DNA from: Bryum argenteum
Taxonomy: Eukaryota; Streptophyta; Bryopsida; Bryales; Bryaceae
Reading direction: 5' to 3'
Length of the DNA: 64,000 nt
Assembly: GCA_037043015.1 (NCBI GenBank)
Contig: CM073326.1
Span: forward strand, 5,863,845 to 5,927,844
Numbering within the stretch: the first letter of the stretch is position 1; the number at the start of each line of letters is the position of its first letter. The notes beneath the pieces were generated by a model. That model worked only from the letters and a program-made list of their open reading frames with translations, searched no databases and was not told the DNA's origin. The translations under genes and the position numbers were made by a program. This document shows, piece by piece, positions 46,184 to 59,453 of this stretch.

Positions 46184-48876
46184 ATAAGATACGTGTAAGT
46201 GTTGTGTGTAGTGAAGAACTAGGGTTCACGGTTAGGGTTTAGGGTTTACGCTAAACCCATGTTTTTATTCCATAATGGATTTTATAAATCAACAAATCAA
46301 AGCACAAACTAGTAAGAATCATTGTGGAAAATTTGAGACTCTTTTGGAACCAACCTCATTCTACATTTTTAAGTTGATGACCTTGAACCAATCAAGGAGT
46401 GCAAGACAATTCTCTATCTTATGGCTGAAGTAGCATTTTTGAAGCAAGTAAAAGGTTGGTTTATGTGGGGATGGTGGTTAGTGGAATAGTACTCCTATAA
46501 TGTGTATTATGCACTAATTAAAGGCATTAATAAATTGATGACATTATGAAGTGTGCCACTTGGACCCCCTTGTGGGGTGCCGCGTGGCACTTGTGAAATC
46601 AGGCAAAATGAATAAGTGTGAATTGGAGAATTAGTGCCGGTTGATGAATTAGCATATCAACCGAACACCCTTTCAATTTTCTCCACCCACAACTCTCACT
46701 CTATATACTTCGTCACGTTTTTTTTTATTTTTATTCTCAAACAATATGGGACAAATTCCCATTTCCATACCATACATACCATCATCATACCCCTGATCCC
46801 CTCACCTTACCAAACCCAGTTAATTAATTAATGCCTGAGTGGCAGACATATTTCAGTGTATAGTAATTCTATGCTAAGTATTTGTACAAATTTGGAAATC
46901 AAACAATACCCCCAAGTTTTGTTGACATTATTCAAGAATTTTGAAAAGAAATCACTGAGATCCTTCTACGCCGTGGAATTTATTGGTTTTTTTTTGTCAA
47001 ACTAAGTCATTTTACTACATGTTGAACAATAATGAATAATGTAGATGAACTTACTTCTTCTCATGCTTTTTATGTTGAATTTATGAACTAGTGTTATACT
47101 TGAAGACCAAGAAACCTAATTACATTTTGTTGAAAAACCAAACTTAGGTCAGTAGGTTCTTTAGGGAAAGTGACAAACTTAATAATCTATTTCGATGTTA
47201 TTAATAGTACGAAACTACGAATTTAAATAGGCACTCTTGCATCATGAGGGGCAAGTCACTACTTAGTGTTCTTTTTGGTGCTGATTATCTCCTAATGTAT
47301 GAGGACACAAGACCACAACACCACTAGTATTTGCAAACTTTGAGAGGTGATATTTCCTAATGTATTAGGACACTAGAAGTATGAATGGTATTATTGGAAA
47401 CTCGGAAAGGCATGAAAAATCTCTACAATCTGCAAAAGGTTGGAGCATCATACGATCTAATATAGTAATTCAGAGGTTGCCCAAAGTAAAAACGGCTAGA
47501 TTTTGGCATCTGCAACTTTAAGGATTAAGAAACTCCATGGGTACCTTGAGGAGCTTCAACTTACCAAAGGCAAACTTGAGCTAGATGTTAAAGATGTCAC
47601 CAATCTCACACAAAACTCTTTCCAACTCCCTCTCCACACACAAAAACAATTTTGCCTTTGAGTTTCCTCTCAAGAATGGTAACTTTCCTGTGATGAAAAC
47701 GCAAGACACTCTTCCTGTACTGTGCATCTTTTTACTTGTAAAGGGAGTCATTATGCCGCTTCCAGTAAATTCTCACATGATGTAACAACCAGAATTTCCC
47801 CAAGTAAGAAAACAGGAACTTTTACATGAGGAAGCAGGAATCTTGGCAATGATGGAGGTGAAGCATGGGGCCGGTCAGGCATTCCATCCTTTTGTATGCT
47901 CCGATGTCGTGGTGGGTACGTCGATGACGACCACGACCACCAAGCGGACCCAACCACGCGGGACCTCGATTGTTTGATTTCTCGCCAGCCCTTAGTTCCG
48001 TCACCCACTGACTCACTCCTCAAATTCTATGCCCCACTAACAAAAAGAGCAAACTAACGCAGAGCCACCGGTGCCTGCAGTAAAAAACAAAAGCAACACA
48101 ACAACCGAATGGCAATACCGGTAACTAACTTAAATCAGTGATAAAAGAATTGTGTGTGGAGCGACAGACAATGCAAGGGCCGGGGCGAAGGGGTACAATG
48201 CAGCCACGCACGGTCCTTTCCTCTCCAAGTTGGAGTGAGGTGAATTGTCAGAGCCTCGGGGGCTGTCTGTCCGGCCTCGATCGACGCTTATAAGCCTTGC
48301 AGTGTCGCAGTGGTAAGGTAGTACTACTGCTGCAGCCAGACTGCTCTGAGGAGACTGCCATCGCCTTCACCCAGTTCAAGAAAAAAAAAAAAAAAAAAAA
48401 AAACAATAAAAACCTCGTCAGGGTCGGCCGGCCGGTCAGATTCCTGCTACAACTAAGTTATTACGATGTTTCCTTGTCCATTCCACACATGTTGATGCAG
48501 TTGCAGTTCACCAGTTTCCATTCCTTGGGCGCCGCGCGCGATACCTGTCTAGCTCTCTGTCGTTCAGTTGACATTACCATCCTCACAGCTTTGCTATGGC
48601 GTGTACCCCAACTCTGTAACATACATTACTACTACTAGTAAGTGCCAATTCTGACAGTGGAAGCCAAATCTAGGGATAAGAGTCCATGGAGATCCAAGGA
48701 CGGCGCTCTGCTCTGTTACCTTAGCTAGGGCACAACCATGAGCCGCCTGGCTACTTCTACCTGAGTGCTGTAATATGCTATAATGCAGATGCCGAGTGTT
48801 GATCGAGTTTCGCTCAGATATGCGTTTAAAAGTGTTTTTGAGTTTCGAGGGATTGACCTCTGAGGGAGCTTCTGTG
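46184..48876. other. Noncoding region upstream of the EPFL gene
   Basis: AT-rich to about 47750, then more balanced sequence that probably includes the EPFL promoter and leader. A 23-base A run lies near 48380. A short GTTAGGGTTTAGGGTTT tract is at 46231-46247. No gene supported. Confidence 0.5.
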
Positions 48877-48897
48877 ATGGTTTTTCATATAAGAAGA

Positions 48898-49606
48898 ATG
48901 CCAGTTCGACTGTTGCTTCTTCTTCAGCTTCTGACAATGGTGGTGCACCAACCGTTTCTTGCCGTTGCCGGTCGACACATTCCTGGTAAGTTCGTACGCC
49001 ACTGCGATCGTTTCGAACGTTGCAATAAGATTGTAACTAAGTCATGGTTCTGTTCTCTCCTCTCTAGCAGCAGCTGCACCTATGGTTAGTACTGCAAGCT
49101 CCACTCCCACCCCCCAAATAGAGTTAAGCATCGCAGCAGACGATCACGAGACGGAATTTGCACTTGTATCGTGGAAACGCGGTCGTCACTATCAGGTACT
49201 CAACTTGCACGCTCCTTGTTCGAATTCTCGCAACTACAGTCTGTCTGTATGTGCTCATAGATAGCTCGTCGATCGAGCTTCTCTCGGTACCGAACTTGAA
49301 TGAATGTTTTGAGCAAGTGTTTTATAGGATTGAGAGTGTGTAAGTTTATGTGCATTGCAGGATTTGCGACCTCCTCTCAGAAACATATTGCGAGGAAACG
49401 TCGATGGAGCGAGAGAGAAGACAATCTACGGGCACAGGTTGCTTCTTGGCTCGGCTCCGCCATCTTGCCAAGGTAAATGCGGATCGTGTGTACCGTGCAG
49501 TCCAATTCATATCTCCTTAGGCGGACCACACGGTTCGGTGACGCAGCAGGAGTATTACCCAGAAGCATGGAGATGCAAATGCGGCAACAGGTTCTTCATG
49601 CCCTAA
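48898..49606 (+). CDS. EPFL: EPIDERMAL PATTERNING FACTOR-like secreted peptide
   Basis: Exons 48898-48985, 49068-49195 and 49361-49606 with GT-AG introns and consistent phase give about 153 residues. The start is chosen at 48898 because MPVRLLLLLQLLTMVV forms a clean signal peptide; in-frame Met codons at 48877 and 48820 are alternatives. The mature C-terminal domain (exon 3) has six Cys in the EPF pattern: GSAPPSCQGKC, GSCVPC, and YYPEAWRCKCGNRFFMP. The ending YYPEAWRCKCGN is closest to the EPFL4-6 (CHALLAH) group rather than EPF1/2, which have two extra Cys. Family members are processed apoplastic ligands of ERECTA-family receptors controlling stomatal spacing and organ growth. No break is seen; this is the best intact host gene in the window. 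Confidence 0.92.
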
Positions 49607-52600
49607 TTCCATTGGCAGGAGTAGCTGCCTGGTGACCAGCTAGTGGCCATAGCTCCAAGAGCTGACAGTGTACAGCCTTGCGAAATCTGATCAAATAGTT
49701 CAACTTACCATCGATTGCATGCAGCAGCAGCAGCAGCTAGCATTGTACCCAATTAGTTCTGAAGTAATTCCGCGCGTTAAGTTAATTATAGAAAATTGTA
49801 CAATAGACTGACTCTTACTGATTCTTCTACTACCTCCTCCTCCTGTGTGTATATTACGCTGAAATCGAATAGAATCTGCAATAAGCCATGTGAGCAGAAA
49901 CTTACAGTCTGTAGCTAGTACTGTTTTTTTGAGAATCGTGAGCCGGGCAAAAAAAAGTTACCCTTTTTTACGTACTTTTCTAACTGACTGGTACCACCAG
50001 AGTCTGAATTCCGGGATGCATGATTGCTGGTTTCGTCTGTCTGGTCAATTGTTGACTGTAGGGGCGAGGCGGCTCACGTGAATGATGGGTGCTGTGAGGA
50101 GAGTGATGAATGATTCCTGATGGAATGAGCTGCTTTTGTGGGATAATAATGTTCGAGTTAGCTACAGCAGGAAGGAGACAAGCGGGATAAAGACATGAAG
50201 GGTGTAACTCGAGAACGTGCATCGTGTGGATGGATTGCGACAATGCAGATCGGACACTCGCTCCCAGACAGCCCATCTTTGGGTTGATTGATCGTCGGAG
50301 TTCGTATCATGACCGATCAAGTTTTTACCAGGGTTGTCTTACACTCTTACATGACACACTTTCGGTAATCTCTGTCTACTTTTTCGTATTCATCGTGTCC
50401 GTCTGACGTCAAGTTCGAGAGGAATGTCCAACCAATACTAGAAAATGCATAGCAAGAACATGAACATTTGCCTCTTTGATGTCTTCTGCTTCTTGTGAGG
50501 GCGAATGTTTGTTTCACTATCGTGTCTGTGTGACATTCGTCAATGTCTGTGTGACATTCGTCAGTGTCGCATGAGACAACCCTAGTATCAACCATTGCAA
50601 AACTTGAGTCACCATCTTTTGTCTATTATCGTGCCTCTAAGGACCCGCATGATCGTGGCATATAAAATGTAAGGAATGAGAGTTTGGGGGGGGGAACAAA
50701 AGTGATATTAAGAGCTCAACGAACAAATTTGAGCTTGCTTCTGCAACTATGTCACTTTTAATTTCAAAAATTATGTGTCTTCAATAGAGAGCTTTTAATT
50801 GATATGGTATATTTTTATTTTAGCTTCTTCCCTAAGATCTTCCTAGTACTCTTTTATGACGTGGTAAGTTGTCTGATCATACAATCTTCACAAATAAACG
50901 ATAATTACATGTATGATTGTGGTAGAAGTTTTACTCACATGTCCAAACTTTTGATTACCAAATTCAATATGTTGCGACTCATAGTAATGAGTATTATCTT
51001 ATTTTTTCTAAATTCTACATGAAGTAGCAGAGGTCAAAAGCATTTCCTAGGTGCATTTCCTTGTTACAATACTATACTTTTCAAATGTCTAGAGTGATAT
51101 ATCATAAAAAGTAAACACTTTAATAAGAAGAGATGTTCCTCAGAATTTATCCATTTTGAATAAATCTATCCACAATGACTCACTACAACTTCACACACTT
51201 TTCTTTTATTAAGTGAATCAATCACTAAGCATAACATTTTCCTATGAAGCAAACAACAAAATTGTTAAAATTAGAGAAATTTAAGGTAGAGATAAAAGAT
51301 AAGCTACATGACTTGTCAATGCTCAACACGTCCATCCATCCACATCATCCATCCATCCACATCATGAAGCGCATTAAACATCTAAGTCATCTTCCTCAAG
51401 CTCTCTTCAAGTTCTGGATTTAATACTCACAATCACAAGCTGCTAAAGAGATACAATTTGTTTGTCTCGATTCATCGATTCAATCCATCGTGCTTCGTAA
51501 CATTCTAACCTTAATCAATCATCGATCGATCTCCAGATGATGCGCTTCAGCACGATTCACTGATCGAAACCTTTGATCAATTGTAATCTATCAGTAGCCA
51601 GGAGAAACGCCGTGATGGCCATGATTGGGGTAAACCGCCACTGAGTCTTTACATGCACTTGTGATTGGAAACTTTCCACTCGATGAAAGTGAAAAAGGGG
51701 CATGCAAGTGATCTAACTTTCACTATGGCGGAGTGCATGCTCAGATATAAGTTACTTAGTTATTTAGATTCACTCTTAGCATTGCATTGAAGGAAAGCGG
51801 GCATGGCAGGGAGCAATTGGTGTCTGTCGTTGACTTGTCAGGCCCATGCAGTCTAAGAAGAACCCCAACTGTAAGTGTAGTAGCATAACACTGACACACA
51901 GAAACTGAAGCCATGGCTCAAGTTTCGGTCCATCCCAACAGAAGCTGCGTTCATTGATTATCTAACAGACTCTCTATTGATTAGGAAAAAGGAAAAAAAG
52001 TAAACCTGCAGGCTGCTGCTGCTGCTTCTCGACCTCCGAGTCAATAAGGCCGAACAACTCCTAAAGTCGGACACTCTCTGACCACTCTCAGTAGCTTTTT
52101 ACCCCGTGATCAATAATATCGTTGGATCCTTTTTGTTTCCTCGTATATATTCAAGTCTCCCAAATTTCTTATGTTCTCAACAAAAGAGACAACGTTCTGC
52201 AAAAGTGGCACTTTCCAGGGTTATTATTCAGTAAATGGAAAGGGTGATGCGGCAAAGAAACGATGGGTGTAAATTTGCCACCACATTAGTGTGGTTTATC
52301 AAAATGACACGGATTTCATTTAAGAGAAATGCTCATTTTTCCAGTTTAATAAATGGATGATTTCTTCCTTTTTAGAACATAAATGGAGTTTTCATGTGAC
52401 CGCAGTTCAATCTCGCCATGTATGTACACTTTGTCTCATATCGAAAGATTGTTGCATTTGTCAATCGACAAAGCTTTTATAGGAGAAACCTGGTGCACCT
52501 CGGCCGTCGAGTCAACAGGGAACAAACCTTAAAGTCGGACAGTCTGACGACGTTCAGTAACTAATTGTATCTTCCTCTGCAATTCTCACGAGATGTGATG

Positions 52601-53911
52601 ATTATCCTTGTATTCATTTATCACATTCGAGAAGATTCCCACGAAAACAGGACGTAATAATCCATCTCATGTGTTTCATGCTACTGTCCGAAAGGCGGAT
52701 TGTCAGCGGTTGTATGCAAGGGTTTGAAATGTAATAGTTCATTATTTGAAGTGTCCAACAAGTGGGTGATTCCTTGTAGTCTCATTTTTATACTCAGCTC
52801 AAAGAGTACACAACTATAAAATAATTTTGACACAAGAATGTAAAGTTTGCCTACATCTACACTTTGTTCAACCACCGTAGATTTCATTCCCTTCCAAAAC
52901 AAACCCATTCCCATGCTTTTCTCAATACGGTCATGTCGTCTGCTGCCAGAACCTTGTTGTAAATGTATCCATGAAGAATGTCTCATTAGTTTCGTCTAAG
53001 GCAGTGCCTAGAAAACTATTCACGAAAAGATCACTGGTACTAGTATTTCTTCGATCTGGACGAGTCGTCTGTTCACACTTGGAAGTGTTCTCAATTTCAT
53101 TTCTTGTCATACATTCAAGAGACCAAATATACAAATTCGAAATTTGTTCTTATTGTTTCCTCAATGACAAATATTTGCAAGTTTCATAAGCTAACAAAGA
53201 GTTTGCAACCAAACGAAAGGAGAATCTTCTCAAAGAAGATACTCGAGATTGCATCATAGAGACTCGTAGGAAGTTGCAGTGCATGAGTAGTGGTACGAAG
53301 AGAGTGCAGTTAGCAACAATCAGTACGTGGGACATGAATTGGTCATGGAGATTCTTCACAATCTGCACTTCCTTCTGCTTCAATCTCTAGGCACCACCGC
53401 CCAATCATTCTGTTCCCATTCTTCGTCTTCATTGGAAGTATGTGATATTTCTACAATTGGGGTACTGTACTACTATTTCCACCACCTTTACTTTGATTAT
53501 CAATGAAGTATACCAGTACAGAATACCGCAGTTTCCAATTACGAACTGTTTTGGCCATAGCGATTTTTCTGAAAGCAGCAAAGCAATCCAAGTTGGTAAT
53601 GGCACCTTTTCTGTGAAGTATGCAATATTCTACCTTTCAGAACTTATGTGTAATTATATAAAATTAAACTGTTTGCATAACAAACTGTCGTTGCATTCAA
53701 ATCCTGTTCTAGCTACAAGCGTTGTGCAGAAATGAACTTCAAATATTGTCAGGAAGTTCAAAGATTGTGGCTGCTGAAATGGTTAGTTCTGATGCATTAC
53801 AATTGGGGACCTGAGATGAGATCGAGAATTTCCGAAAACCAGCCTCTGGTTGACTTGAAGTCTAATAGATGCAACCGACATGGCGGGATGATAGATTGAC
53901 TTTTACAGGTA
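49607..53911. other. Noncoding stretch downstream of EPFL
   Basis: Contains the EPFL 3' region, then AT-rich sequence. A short direct repeat (about 52030-52100 and 52500-52565: CGAGTCAA, AAAGTCGGACA) is present. Minus-strand frames at 52681-53134 and a plus-strand frame at 53442-53735 have protein-like stretches but no recognisable domain or splice structure, so no gene is called. Confidence 0.45.
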
Positions 53912-54180
53912 TTAACCCCTTAACTCTCCTTAAAACCCGAAACGGGTTTTGGAGGTTCCCTCATGGGAAAAACTTAGCCAACTTTGACCATTATAATCTC
54001 ACAAATGAAGAAGAATGAACGGTTCAAATTTGGTATGTGGGAAGAATGTCAAGTGAACATTGAGATCTTACGGTTGAATCTTTCAAATAATGCTTAGATT
54101 GAAATTTCTTAGGCTTAATCTAAAGGAAGGTCAAATTTTGTGACTTAGACCGTTTTGCAACAAGGAGATTTAGAGGTTAA
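53912..54180 (+). mobile_element. Small TTAACC-ended MITE, 269 bp
   Basis: Ends TTAACCCCTTAACTCTCCTT and AAGGAGATTTAGAGGTTAA are inverted with about 16/19 identity. Just inside is the perfect hairpin AAAACCCGAAACGGGTTTT. The interior is unlike the other families listed. Confidence 0.65.
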
Positions 54181-54419
54181 GATTAAAATAGATCCATTGG
54201 ATGTTCTGCCTCAATGCTCTATGGAAAATTGGTAAGGTTTACATTTTTGCTCTTCGAGTGGCAATGTGCTACAACCGCAATTGCTTTGGCATACGCTGTA
54301 TACGTATACATGGACCGTGTACATTTTCAGTTTTTACAAATAGCCGCATCTCTCCAAGGAACATAAATGTGGCTGTTTGTAAAAATCACAATAACACATT
54401 GTCAAGATAATTCAGTGTC

Positions 54420-56372
54420 ATGGATGATAATGAAGGTAAGTTATTTAGATCTCAACTTATAGTAAAGTTAGTGTAGGCCATGTAGGTCAAAATTCGGCCT
54501 CATAGATTGTGAGTTCGTAACATATTTTAATACTAAATAGAATCGCAAAATTTCAACATTTTCACTTTGAAGTGACAATACATCCAATAGACTTGAGCAT
54601 TGCAGCAAAGAGATCACCAACTCAATAGTTGATCGCATTTATCTCAATAACAACCTTCAACAAAAAGAAAACTTGATAATGATTTCTTTCTGAAAGAAAT
54701 GGCCTTGCATCTGAGAATGTGCCCCTAAATTATGAAGAATCTAGACCCATGCACAAAAATAAATGCCATAACTTCCTCAAATCTTGGACAATTTTAAGGT
54801 TTTTGACTCAAAAAATTAATTCAAATTCGACTCCAATTCAACAAACAAATTTGATATCCAACCGTGGATGAAGGAAAAAAAACCCCCTAAAAGCCATGTA
54901 TTTTTACAATATAGAAATGTCATTGCAGATCCATTACCCAATATATTTAACCCCAATTCCACTAAAATGGCATTATTCCGGTAAAATGGCACACCTCAAC
55001 TTTCTGAACTGTAGTTCAAAAACCATGTGATATAACAAAATTCTAAGGTGATATTAGGGAAAATGAGTGACAATGTATATAAAGAAGTAATATTACAAAA
55101 AAAATGTAATATTACAGAATATATCATTTTATATGAGCACAAATGTAAGATCTAGTGTGACAAAATGGCACATGGCATAGTGCCATTTTAACGGAATTGG
55201 GGTTATTTATAGAAATTGAAAATCTTCCGACTACAAAGTTGTTGATGTTCATTCATGTTGTTGGTATTCATCCGAAGATCATGCAAAACTTATGTAACAT
55301 TGGGTTTGACAAAACTAACATGCGATAGTAAAACACGCCTTCATGTTTGAAAACCCAACAACACAAGTTGCCTTCGATAAAATGCATGCCATATATTCAA
55401 AGTATTTCTTCGATGGATCTTGGATATTTACCTCATAAACTCATTTTCAAAAAAAATGTCATAAATGGAAATGAAGGTAAGCTTTTTAGATCTCACTTAT
55501 ACAAACTTGTAGTAGACTTCTTGTAGATTATGTAAAACAAAACTTGTCTCATGGGACCTCATACATTTGAAATCATAACGTTTTAGTGTGCAAAACAAAT
55601 TACAAAATATTGTCATTTTCACTTTGAATTGAAAATACTACCAACAAGAGTTTTAAAAACAAACATTACCAACTATAAAGTTGTTCATCTTCATCTCTAG
55701 TACACTCTTGTACCAAGAAAATTAACCAAAAGAATATCTTTGCTCAAATGATACCCTTACAATGGTGAAAACTGCCATAATTTTCATAAAGAAAAAATAG
55801 TCCAAAACTAGATCCTTTACACTCAAATTCATGCCTTATCTTCAATATTTCTTTGATTGGGTCTGGGTTTCTACAATTATAACCAAAATATGATTAGAAT
55901 TCATCCTAAGAAATAGAGTCAAATGGTGGATAAAGGAGATCTAGCTCCTCAAAAATCATCCATTTTTGAAGTAATTTCACTGTAGAAACATTGTTGCACA
56001 TCCAATAACAAAACTAATTGGAACAAAAAAAATTCCGACTAGAAGGTTGTTGGGATGCATCTAATTATCACACTTATGGATTTATTTATTTATGAATCAC
56101 CATTCTTATATTCACATAATTGGCTTGCAATGGTAAAACATGCAAAATATTTGAAATTCTAAGAAGAATAGTTGCCTTTACTAAAATGCATGCCATTTAT
56201 TCATACATTATTGTTTGGATCTGCAATTTTTACCCCACCAACAAGGCTAAATTTATTATCCAACCTAAGTGGTTTCAACAAAAACAAAGCCTAGATAAGG
56301 ATGAAATTAATGTACAAAATTTTTGCACTTCATCCAAAATGTCGTTTTTCCACAATAGGGACGTCTAGAAAT
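54420..56372 (+). mobile_element. Two decayed MITE family 1 relatives in tandem
   Basis: 54420-55430 (interrupted by a family 2 MITE at 54949-55204) and 55435-56372 both follow copy a at 39215-40184: AATGAAGGTAAG, TTTTAGATCT, ATTTTCACTTTG, AATCTTCCGAC, AAAATGCATGCCAT. The second ends AATGTCGTTTTTCCACAATAGG near the position of the copy a end. Terminal repeats are mostly lost. Confidence 0.65.
54949..55204 (+). mobile_element. MITE family 2, copy b, nested, 256 bp
   Basis: Ends AACCCCAATTCCACTAAAATG and CATTTTAACGGAATTGGGGTT. The flanks are consistent with a TA target duplication. It sits inside a decayed family 1 element, so family 2 inserted later. Confidence 0.85.
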
Positions 56373-58365
56373 CGATTCTTAAGAGCCCAATCAACCATTT
56401 TATGGTTGATTCCTAGTTTTGAGGAGTTGTATCAATCTAAATAAAGATTTTTTCCAAATTTTCCTCTACTTTTCAAAAATTTGGTGAGTTCAGAACCACA
56501 TTCAATTTACAGAACCTTGTTTGAATTCATAGATTGTTTACAATAAGCACTTTGAAGACAAATAGGCCAAGGTTTCCTTAGTGTTAAAGAACTTACTATT
56601 TTGGGAAACTAATATTGTTTCTCTTAGGTTATTGGTGGCCTTTCTCTATATTATCATATAAAATGTTATTTTAACCAATCATAACAATTTTCAAGTATTA
56701 ATAATAGAAAATGTATTTTCTATTGATTTTCAAAGTGAGTTATACTCTTTTTAATGCAAATTTATCATTTTAAGAAATTTAACAATATTGATCTGATGTA
56801 AGTATTATGATCTTCATGTTTTCGTTTCAGCAAAACTTCATAAGAATTACGGAATGCATATTTTATAAGACATTTAAGTTTTTCACCAAACTCATTCTGC
56901 CTTTAAAAGTGAAGGGCAAAGTCCAAGTAATTATGTTGTCATACATGCTTACAACTTGTGCATAGCAAGATTTCTCAATCAATTAGCACTCAAGAAGACA
57001 AAAGCAAAACCCTACTACTTGATCGATCATCATTCACCAAAATATTAATTGAGGTTCCTCCTACACACTTTGTGGCACGCACGGTGAGGCACCGAGGCAT
57101 GCTACAGCCAGTATCGGGTGAGTTGTTTCCTACCGACCGAGGGCGATAGCAAGAGATTGGTAAGTAGCAACAAGTTTGGTGCAAGCCGACGCACGGCGAA
57201 CCCTACCGCTACGCGACGTAGCGAGTCAGCCGTGCGGCGAATGTGGCTCCCTCTGACACGTGCCGCCTATCCTCTGACAAAAGCTTCTCACCTTCTAGAA
57301 TTCCAGCCTCAGTATTCATCCTTTGTAAACACTTTTTGTACTGACGTTAAGTTTATGAAGTGCTACTTGTGAATGGAGTCACTCTATTACTAGAATGAAC
57401 AGTGTGACTGACCTCATTTGCAAGAGAGCTAGCAAAAGGTGCTACAATTACCAAGATCCCATTGGAAGCCAAACATCCTAACTGCAGATAGATAGATAGA
57501 AACTCCGGTCCCTTTCTAAGGGGCGAGCGTGAATGAAGTGTCCGTTCGTAATGCTAATATCCCGATGGCCACCGGACAAGGGGAAATTGGAACAATCCTA
57601 ACTGCACCAATTGACTTCACGGATAACTGCAAAAATATCAACTTCAAAGAAATGGTGTAATCTCAAGAAAAAAATTTACTTGTTTCAGAATTCAAATCAT
57701 ATGACAGACGCTTTAATCAAATCTAGATTTAGGCCTAACTCTAAATAGATAGAAGGAATGATTCACATATATGACAAAAGCAAGATAAAGAGCTTCGTTG
57801 CAAAAAAACTAAGTTATTTCTATGATAAGTTGTCATAAACTGCAAGATTAAGTGCCATTACCTCCATGCCTACTTTAGTATGCTAGATACTTGTTTTCAG
57901 ATGACAATGAGTGATGAATGGCGTGGTAGTACTCATTCAGGACAAAGAATTGGTTATACTTATCGCCACCATTACTTTCACACCTGCATACATGAGATTC
58001 CAGAGAACCCAACAATAAAACAATTGTTCCAAGTCGTTCAATGGAGCTATGATAAATACATTAGCTATCCTACTAGGTCGTCATATTATTTTCGTGGGTA
58101 GTTATATCATACTTTGCAATATTTACTATTTTTGAAGAAGGTTGGACTCGCGTTAGTTACCGACTGTATTTGGGGCGTTGAGAGCTAATCGGAAATCGCC
58201 TAGCCGCGCGGCTGTCTACAACAATTTGATTACTTATTGTAACTTGTACACCACCTTTTGGTGCACAAATTCTAGAAATTCTGCTGCTGTAGTACTGGTA
58301 GGCAAATTGGAACATGCACGCCGAATTTCTATACGCAATTGGAACACACACGCCGAATTTCTATA
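56373..58365. other. Noncoding apart from the SINE
   Basis: No supported gene. A locally GC-richer stretch at 57060-57260 gives short open frames without recognisable domains. A 31-bp near-duplication (ACGCCGAATTTCTATAC) lies at about 58318-58365. Confidence 0.45.
57487..57594 (-). mobile_element. SINE, strongly 5'-truncated copy with 12-bp duplication
   Basis: Only the last about 108 bp of the family plus the (TAGA)n tail. ATCCTAACTGCA flanks it at 57475-57486 and 57595-57606. Truncated at a different point from the 45973 copy. Confidence 0.92.
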
Positions 58366-58638
58366 CACTAGTGTAGAAGAACACGTTCATTTGACTAAAA
58401 AATGTAGTCATGTTATTCAAAATGACTAAAATTTCATGACTAGGAATTTGACTGCTAGTAGTCATTTGAAGTGAATTTCATGACTATCTATAATCATGGT
58501 TCTAGTTATAGGATTTAAAACACTCATAGTATGTATTTCAGATGATTATCAAAAGTCAAATTCCTAATCATATAGATTTAGTCATTTGAACAACATGACT
58601 ACATTTTCTAGTCAAAATAATGTGTTTTTTTACGAGTG
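58366..58638. mobile_element. Hairpin MITE with CACT ends, 273 bp
   Basis: Begins CACTAGTGTAGAAG and ends CTCGT-type complement AGTG. Nearly 75 bp at each end pair with each other (TTTGACTANAAAATGTAGTC, CATGTTNTTCAAA, GGAATTTGACT), so the single strand could fold into a long hairpin. CACTA-type or related nonautonomous element; target duplication not clear. Confidence 0.75.
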
Positions 58639-58899
58639 CTATGTCCCGGAATTTTGAGTCATTTTACATAGGCAAGTAAAATCTCAAACAAGTAATACTT
58701 CACTTTACATTTTACTGATTCTTGGTTTCTTAATATACAATGTCCACCTCGAGAGGGAGTTACTTAGTAGTCCTAGACCACTCTTGTTATGCCCTCTAGG
58801 AATATCAAAGGTAGGTCGAATAGACATTGCATTCACACCAACCCGTAAGGATCTAGTGTTCTTCTCATAGCGATGTTGTCTTGAGAAACTTGAAACCTC

Positions 58900-59268
58900 T
58901 TAACCCTTAAACGCCTCGCTATACGGATTTGGGCAGCCCAATATTGGATCACAACATCTTTTGCACTTGGGCATCATGAATAGTGCACTTTTTGAACTTG
59001 AGCATCATGAATGATCCAATCAATGGTGAGCTTGCAACCTCCTACAAGTATTATACAACCCCAACCTACCTACCACAATCCTTTCAAAGCACAAAATCAC
59101 TCACACAAATTGTGATTTGAATTCTAAAATTTCACATTTTGAATGCATGAGAAGAAGGTGACCAATTTGACATCAAAATATTAGTGAAAAGTTATTGTGT
59201 TTGAGAGCTACAGAGGAGATTCTCTTGGAAACGGCTCCCTCGGGGCCGCTCAGGCATTTAAGGGTTAA
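58900..59268 (+). mobile_element. TTAACCC-ended MITE, 369 bp
   Basis: Ends TTAACCCTTAAACGCC and GGCATTTAAGGGTTAA. The terminal word resembles that of MITE family 1 (TTAACCCCTAAACG) while the interior differs, suggesting one transposase serving several nonautonomous families. Confidence 0.7.
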
Positions 59269-59453
59269 GAATACCAGTTTTTGGTAACGAAAATTTTTCA
59301 TTGGTGAACTGGCAAGCGATCGAGATGGGTTGGAGTTGAAATAGTGAGCCTCTTTTGAAAAAGTGGCGTCGAAGAGAAGGAGACTTTGACTTTCGAACGA
59401 CACTCAGAGAGTCCAGCTAAGGGCGGCTACTGAACAAACAGTGCCGGGGATTT

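Noticed and set aside
48297-48402. GCAGTGGTAAGGTAG plus poly(A) as a SINE or tRNA gene
   Set aside because: Only a weak A-box-like word; no B box and no target-site duplication found.
52681-53735. Possible receptor or secreted-protein gene on either strand
   Set aside because: Frames are short, on different strands, and no domain or consistent splice pairs could be shown.
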